In this document: piece by piece, positions 58,446 to 64,000 of the stretch
Layout of the letters: every line of letters begins with the position of its first letter
How positions within the stretch are numbered: the first letter of the stretch is position 1
Source: Pseudovirgaria hyperparasitica
Lineage: Eukaryota; Ascomycota; Dothideomycetes; Acrospermales; Acrospermaceae
DNA length: 64,000 nt
NCBI RefSeq assembly: GCF_010093815.1
Contig: NW_022985566.1
Span: forward strand, 14,884 to 78,883
Direction: 5' to 3'
Notes under the pieces: generated by a model
Databases searched by the model: none
What the model saw: only the letters and a program-made list of their open reading frames with translations
Told to the model about the DNA's origin: nothing
Made by a program: the position numbers and the translations under genes

Positions 58446-60136
58446 CTACAACTGCGTCTTGTCCCTTAATCCTTTCCAAAACTGGCAGCGCTCCAGCTGC
58501 TTCTGACTCACCACCTCCATTCGCGTTTCATTTGTTCTTAATCTCATCTCCCGCCCTTGCGCATATTTACTCCACTCCGGCGAATGTTTGGCCCGATATG
58601 TGTTTGGTGACATTCCAGTCTTGGCAAAGCTTGTCCAATACCCCTGCAATGTCGAAACCATTTTCGCGTTGATGCCTTCGTACGCATCTGCGCCTTCAAG
58701 AGCGACGTAGTTGGTCGCATATTGAGGTCCCCAGACACCTTGAAGCTCCCATGTGTACGGTACAATGAATCCGGCTGCAACTTCGACAGGATCGCGGATC
58801 TCGTCGAGAAAGGTGTATACCGGGATATCGGTCTGCTGTAGGGCATTTGAATATTCATATGCCTGACATTCAAACGCTACGTCTCCATAAATGGCAGCTG
58901 CGCGGTAGAAGAGCGGAGCTTCCTTCGTTTTCACTCCAGGTGGTGTAAATCCATAAGGGATGTCTTCATACTGGCAGTTGATCGCAGCGAGATCCTCATC
59001 CGTCAGTCGAGGGTATTGAGCTCGGAGGAACACATTGATATCACTTGTTGTATTGGCCTGAGGAGCGAAAATTGTTCCTTCGGTACCACTTGTCCCTGTA
59101 AGGAGTGGAACCTTTGCGATCTTACCAGCTTTCAAGAGCGCTGAAGGCTGACCTTGGAGCAAGTTCCCATCGACGACTGGCATGTAGGGGAAAAGCGGAG
59201 CTTGAGTCTGACTTGGAAATGGCCTGTAGATATTAGCTGCTTGCAGCTTCTCACTTGGTACAGATCGCAGACAGGTCAAAGAATCGCAACCTGTCGCATT
59301 GAGCAACTGCTCATATTGAAACTCGAGGTCCGACACTTCGTACACAGAAGGCATATAGGGTGCCGCTGAGATACCAGCTCGGAATAGCCCGCGATTGTCG
59401 CCACCATGAGCGAGCATATTGAGGAACACGCTGGATATCGATGTACCGAAAATCGTCACCTTAGCCGGATCTCCACCAAAGCTTGCAATGTGTTCAGTAA
59501 CCCACTCAAGAGCTTTCTGCTGATCGAGTAGCCCAACATTGAGGTCCCCGTCGGCGCGAACATCTTCACTGGCCAGGAAGCCGTATGGTCCTACGCGATA
59601 ATTCAATGTCACCACAAGAACACCATCGTTGCTCGCTTTGATCAAGCCTGTGCCATTGTAGTTAGGGTTAAAAAGTTCTATCTTCATCAGCAGGACATAA
59701 TTGACAGTCTCTTTCAATGACTATACGTACGTACAAATGCGCCTCCGGAGAGCCAAACCATAACCGGCAATTTGGAGTTTCTGGTCGCAGACGCTGGAGC
59801 ATACACATCGACGAAAAGGCAGTCTTCGCTCGACGGCACGGGTGGTCCGCCGCTCGCAATTGAGTAGCAGATATCACCGTGTTGCGTCGCATCCTGCACC
59901 CCGGCTTCTGCTACGGGTTCATGTGGTGCTCGAAATCGTAGATCGCCCAGTGGTGGTGCGGCATAACGCATGCCTAGGAATTGGGTTACGCCGATGGGCA
60001 GATGCTCGCCCCGATACGTTGCATAGCCCAAGTCGACCTCTGGAGACAATCGATGTGTCCCAACGGCATGGCAAATAGCCGCGAAGACTGCGAAGACCAG
60101 CCAAGTAAATGAAATCTGCGATGGTCTGAAGTACAT
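58446..60136 (-). CDS. Secreted type-B carboxylesterase-like protein, probably catalytically altered
   Basis: Predicted 545-aa alpha/beta-hydrolase of the type-B carboxylesterase/lipase family. Exons on the minus strand: 60136-59731 and 59677-58446, with a 53-bp intron; the splice giving GGAFVQLFNPNYNGTG is preferred. A signal peptide is likely (SFTWLVFAVFAAICHA). Family blocks: FLGMRYAAPPLGDLRF, SEDCLFVDVYAP, VMVWLSGGAF, VVTLNYRVGPYGFLAS, NVGLLDQQKALEWV and WTSFAKTG. The nucleophile elbow is unusual: GTSIS (S215) where G-x-S-x-G is expected. Glu335 (GTEGT) is present. Where the family usually has a catalytic His (VPHT.E), this protein has VPYTWEL with Tyr443. It may be a pseudoenzyme or have changed chemistry; the His alignment is by eye. 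Confidence 0.88.
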
Positions 60137-61967
60137 TGTTCTCCCCGAGACTGGTTTTCCGAATGTGCATCAAGGCACCGTGCAATACTTGTACCTGACA
60201 TACGTCACGGTAAATTCCGCGATCCTAAGATGGCTAATAGCCATGGCGATCTAGCGGCTGACCAAGCAATGGGTCCAAAATACTGAAGATCCGAAACTTC
60301 TGGGAAGCCGATCGTCAGGTTCAGCCTCAAAATATAGTTGGGGTGGGCCCTTGTTGTTAAAGCCGTTACTGTTGATTGTTAAGACTTTCTTGCAGTGGAT
60401 TGGGCTTACATGCACTCATGCCATGTGACAATCAGCCAGCTGGCTTGATAATCCGAAGCCGCGACTCTCGATATTTGCCTTGGAAATTAGTCTTGTTGGG
60501 GGCTATCAACTAGCGACGAAAGTTTCTGACTACCGAAGTCTGATGCACAGATACTGACGTATTTGATAGCAACACCCACCCAAACGACTGACTCGAGCCA
60601 CTGTCATTGCTTATGTCCATATGACGAGACAAGACACAAGTAAGCATACAGAGCAATCTCTACCTAATCAAGAAATTTTCACTGTATCGCAAAGACTGTA
60701 CAACTTGGAATTTGGGGATTGAGTCTGGGCCAGAGAGTAAGAATGACTTGAACAAAGCCTCGTAAGAACTGGCGACTGAAACTGTTGAGTTACCGTGGAT
60801 AGGTCATATGCACAGGTCGTATGTGATAAGTTTGAATCAATGTGTTGGTGTGAGATTGAGATATCCGAACAGCAAGGCAGTTTGCATGGAGGTCACATTG
60901 TACCGAAACCTGTGAAAGACACCTGGTTTTGTCCGTTTCGTTGGCAAAGGTCTAAGCGTAGCAGTAAAGTCGAATGTTCATGTTGTCCCGCTCCAAGTCT
61001 ATGCTGGGTCGCAACTGAGGTAGAAAGTCCCATAGCAGGTGTCTCGAAATGGTTGCAGGTGGGACTGGGTAGGAAAAGATAGTGGCAGCTCACGTGATGA
61101 CGCGTTTTTGTTGAGTCTATCACGGGCCGAACTTTCTCATGGCTGAACCTCCTTGCCTCCTCCACGAACGAGACTTGTTCCATTATGACTCAGTTGTTCT
61201 TTTTCTGAAGCGTGACAACCCTTTGCTGCACAGAAGCTTGGCCGTAAGATCACATGGCTTGTCTACGTGAACATGATGAAACAGGAGCAGTTCCTGGAAC
61301 AAAGGATAACCCCCATCAGACGAACCCTCCCAACGGTGCAGTGTGCAGCGATACGTTAGCAGAAATAATACCAGACAAGCGTACTCGGCCAGCGCAATCT
61401 TGCGATGATTCAATAAATGTAGGCCAACCTGCGACAAACTTGACGCCGTCAAGAATCTTGGCCCGGCGTTTCACGCCCCAAGGCTGTAATGGGCAGCATG
61501 CCCGCCAACTCCCCTCTCGCCCAACACGCTGGTCAGCAAATGTTACCTCGATTTGGTCTCAGCCGAATCTGCGACATCTTATCAATGTCTCGTTGGACTA
61601 ATCTGCCTATTAACTCAAGCACATGAAGAGATAACCTGGACATTGACTGCTCAACTCTTCATACCGAAATGTGATACTTCGTAATTTCGACAACAGTAAC
61701 GTAACTGTGTACATACATCTACAAAAGTGTCCGGAGGCGCCTGTTAACCCTCCAAGTATGTGGGAGGCCGCCCAAGTGTCATGATCAAGCCCCTTACCCC
61801 ATGTCGATGCGTCGGGAGAACACGATGTGACGCTATACGTCGGAGCGTTAACGTTTCTGTCAAAGGCAACCATATCTCGGGTTGAAGAAATGTATTACTG
61901 TGCTCTTTCTCTATAATATATAGCAATGTTGCAAGACCTACAGTCTACTCCTGCCAAATAAATAATT
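60137..61967. promoter_or_regulatory. Intergenic, divergent promoters of the esterase-like and unknown genes
   Basis: 1.83 kb with no supported gene; open frames on either strand are under 120 codons and featureless. Composition is normal. No tandem repeats were noted. Confidence 0.5.
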
Positions 61968-63965
61968 ATGCAAAGCACAGTTGACAGCACAGTAGGTTAT
62001 GATGACCTATTTCCAGAAGTGACTGACGGGTAGCAGAGTAATGTCGCCTCGCTCTACTGTCAAGTGAGGAAGGCCATGGACGAGGTGCTCATGTTAACCG
62101 TCCGACAGATGCGTGATGAGTTAGCTCAAGGTATGGGAGTAGTTGTTACCCAAGAGTTGGACAGCGTTGACGGTGAATTGATGCATAAGGTAAGCGATGA
62201 GTGATAATGTCCTTCTGGCTGTTTATCTATATGCTAACATGTGAAGGATACAACGGATCACATACAATTAAAGCTTGTCTTGGACAAAATCGCTATGCGT
62301 CTGCAAGATTTCGATTCTTTACTGTCAGCTCATACTGCGTATCGCCATGAGCTTGAGAAGAATCTCGCTCGTTCACGGTGGAACGATGTTCGAAGGAAGA
62401 TTCTGGACCGATCATTCTTCATGCTGACTGAACCGGCTGGGCGAATCAATATGACGCGTCAAGCATCGACTACGAGCAATGACAGCGGCGTCTACGGTGA
62501 AGCTGACATCAGCACACGAAGTAGCATGAATGCATCTCTTAGGAGTGCAAGAGATGATCTCAAGAATATATTGACCGACTCCAGTCCAGATCCGGAGAAC
62601 CTTACGCTAAATACACCAAAAGAAACCCTGCTGCCGACGATATATTCAGCGGCAGCGTCTGGCATGAATGTTAGTCGCTATGCCATCGATCTCGACATCA
62701 ACACAGTCGTGCCTGCAAACATGGGAGTCGCGCAAATGGCCAGTGTCAAAAGTATCTTGGATGAGGAAGATGCTCCGATAGAAAGATCCATGCCCAAGAG
62801 CAGAGCATGTACGCCTACAAGTATGTATAGTGCCTGGGGTGAGAGCCACAATCCGTTCCTTGACGGTGGCTTCAGTATGGAGGTCCCTCTATTTGCTACC
62901 CTAGATGCCGTGGAAGAGGATACTCCAGAGCTATCCCGGTCGACTGCGAACACTCCTACCGAAGAACTGCTTCCACCCATGCCGACTCTGCCACTGAAAA
63001 TGGTACCAGAACCGCTAGTAATGCTACGCAGAATATCGTCTATGAACCATCTTGACACGGAGGGAGGTGCTGCATCGAAGCCAATGATCTCTCCCAGCTC
63101 TTGTTCGTCATCAGATCTGGAAGTCGAACGAAGAAGTGTGCAACGTACGCCGACCCAGGCATCGTTACAAGGCGCAACTCCGATCCGACGCTCGCCAACA
63201 CATAAGACCGGAATATCCACCGTCATTGCAGCCCCAAAATCGTCTTTCGTGCCCAGCATCGTCCCAGAAAGCCACCATCATCGCTCGCCTGCGTCCAGTT
63301 TCGGTCCAAATTCCGCGAAATCTATAGACTCTAGAAGTTCTTTCACCACGATAAGGCAATCCACAGCTGGTGGTCCGCCTCCAAATGATTTAATGAAGAG
63401 ACTAAGGCGACTCAGCAAAGCTCTCCCTGAGACTCCCACGGCGCCAAGAAGCAATCCTGCCAAAACACATTTAAAGCCTTTGCTGCGAAGACCAACACTG
63501 CCAGCTACACCCAGCCCACACAGATCGCGACCAAGCTCCCGGCAAGGCTCTTCAGATGAGCCATCTCTGCCAGCTCCGCCTACATCAAACCCGGCGCCAG
63601 TATCTTTCAATGACACGCCGATACTAGAACCAAAGCAGCTGAGCGTCGAGCATGGGACCGGGAGACACAACATTGTTATTTTGGAGCCGCCTCCCTGGGC
63701 TATGGACGAAGATTTTGATATTCCGATTGTCATGTCTGTCACGTCGCTGCCTCCCTCGTCGCCTCTGCCTCCGTCATCACCTCTACCCCCAATCCCGACC
63801 GAGCCGCCAGGCACGATGTTCGCAAGAGTGCCTGAGCAAGATGCTGGTAGAAGCCCGGGCAGGCGAGGGACAACAAAGAGGTTCGCGGGGCCTGGGATAA
63901 AGGCTATGGAAGCAGAGGCGTTGATGTTAAGGGAGAAGATGCTCATGACCCAGCGAGCTCTGTGA
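61968..63965 (+). CDS. Conserved-looking protein of unknown function, coiled-coil N-terminus and Pro/Ser-rich tail
   Basis: Predicted 631 aa. Exons: 61968-61991 (tentative), 62037-62189, 62247-63965. The frame stays open upstream of the ATG at 62,076 back to an acceptor at 62,036, which is why the short first exon (MQSTVDST) is proposed; starting at 62,076 is the alternative. Residues 10-130 look helical: VRKAMDEVLMLTVRQMRDEL, then QLKLVLDKIAMRLQDFDSLL and LARSRWNDVRRKILDRSFFM. The remaining 500 residues are Ser/Pro/Thr-rich, with polyproline stretches (LPPSSPLPPSSPLPPIP) near the end and a final helix, MEAEALMLREKMLM. No catalytic motif, signal peptide or membrane segment is visible. No function is claimed. 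Confidence 0.75.
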
Positions 63966-64000
63966 AGAAGTCTTGTAATTTTGGTTGTCAATGACTTTTG

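Overview
This looks like a filamentous ascomycete (Pezizomycotina) nuclear genome; a Dothideomycete would fit, but the class is inference. Support: GT-AG introns mostly of 45-75 bp, a typical fungal gene set (vacuolar TRP channel, Atg18, Pps1-type phosphatase, HET-domain protein, trifunctional Ppm2/TYW4), and a transposon block with the signature of repeat-induced point mutation (RIP).

Left third (1 to about 22,159): a RIP-degraded nest of transposable elements with almost no CA or TG dinucleotides but plentiful CG. It holds two copies of one Ty3-type LTR element (family A, minus strand). The first is split by a Tad1-like LINE of about 5.24 kb with a 14-nt target repeat. A second Ty3-type element (family B, minus strand) follows. 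Two copies of a 602-bp non-autonomous TRIM-like LTR element have 140-bp LTRs and perfect 5-bp target duplications. An assembly gap (13,074-13,338) lies in family A copy 2. All are old, broken copies.

Right two thirds (22,160-64,000): ordinary euchromatin. In order: a 16-exon Yvc1-like calcium channel (+), a three-finger C2H2 regulator (+), an 11.5-kb interval without a recognisable protein gene, PI31 proteasome regulator (-), Atg18 (-), Ppm2/TYW4 wybutosine enzyme (+), Pps1 phosphatase (+), DNA polymerase delta small subunit (+), ubiquitin C-terminal hydrolase (-), DcpS decapping scavenger (+), HET-domain protein (-), secreted carboxylesterase-like protein probably lacking a full catalytic triad (-), and an unrecognised Pro/Ser-rich protein with a conserved N-terminus (+).

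The genes are mostly unrelated housekeeping functions: autophagy, proteasome and ubiquitin handling, mRNA cap turnover, tRNA modification and replication. Atg18/TYW4 and UCH/DcpS are divergent pairs with intergenic promoters of about 360 bp. No gene cluster, CRISPR, rRNA or convincing tRNA gene was seen. The least explained parts are the TRIM-like family, the 11.5-kb gene desert between two convergent genes, the long introns of the channel gene beside the RIP block, and the predicted pseudo-esterase. Exon coordinates were derived by hand from frame continuity, splice signals and family resemblance; each listed gene sums to a whole number of codons.
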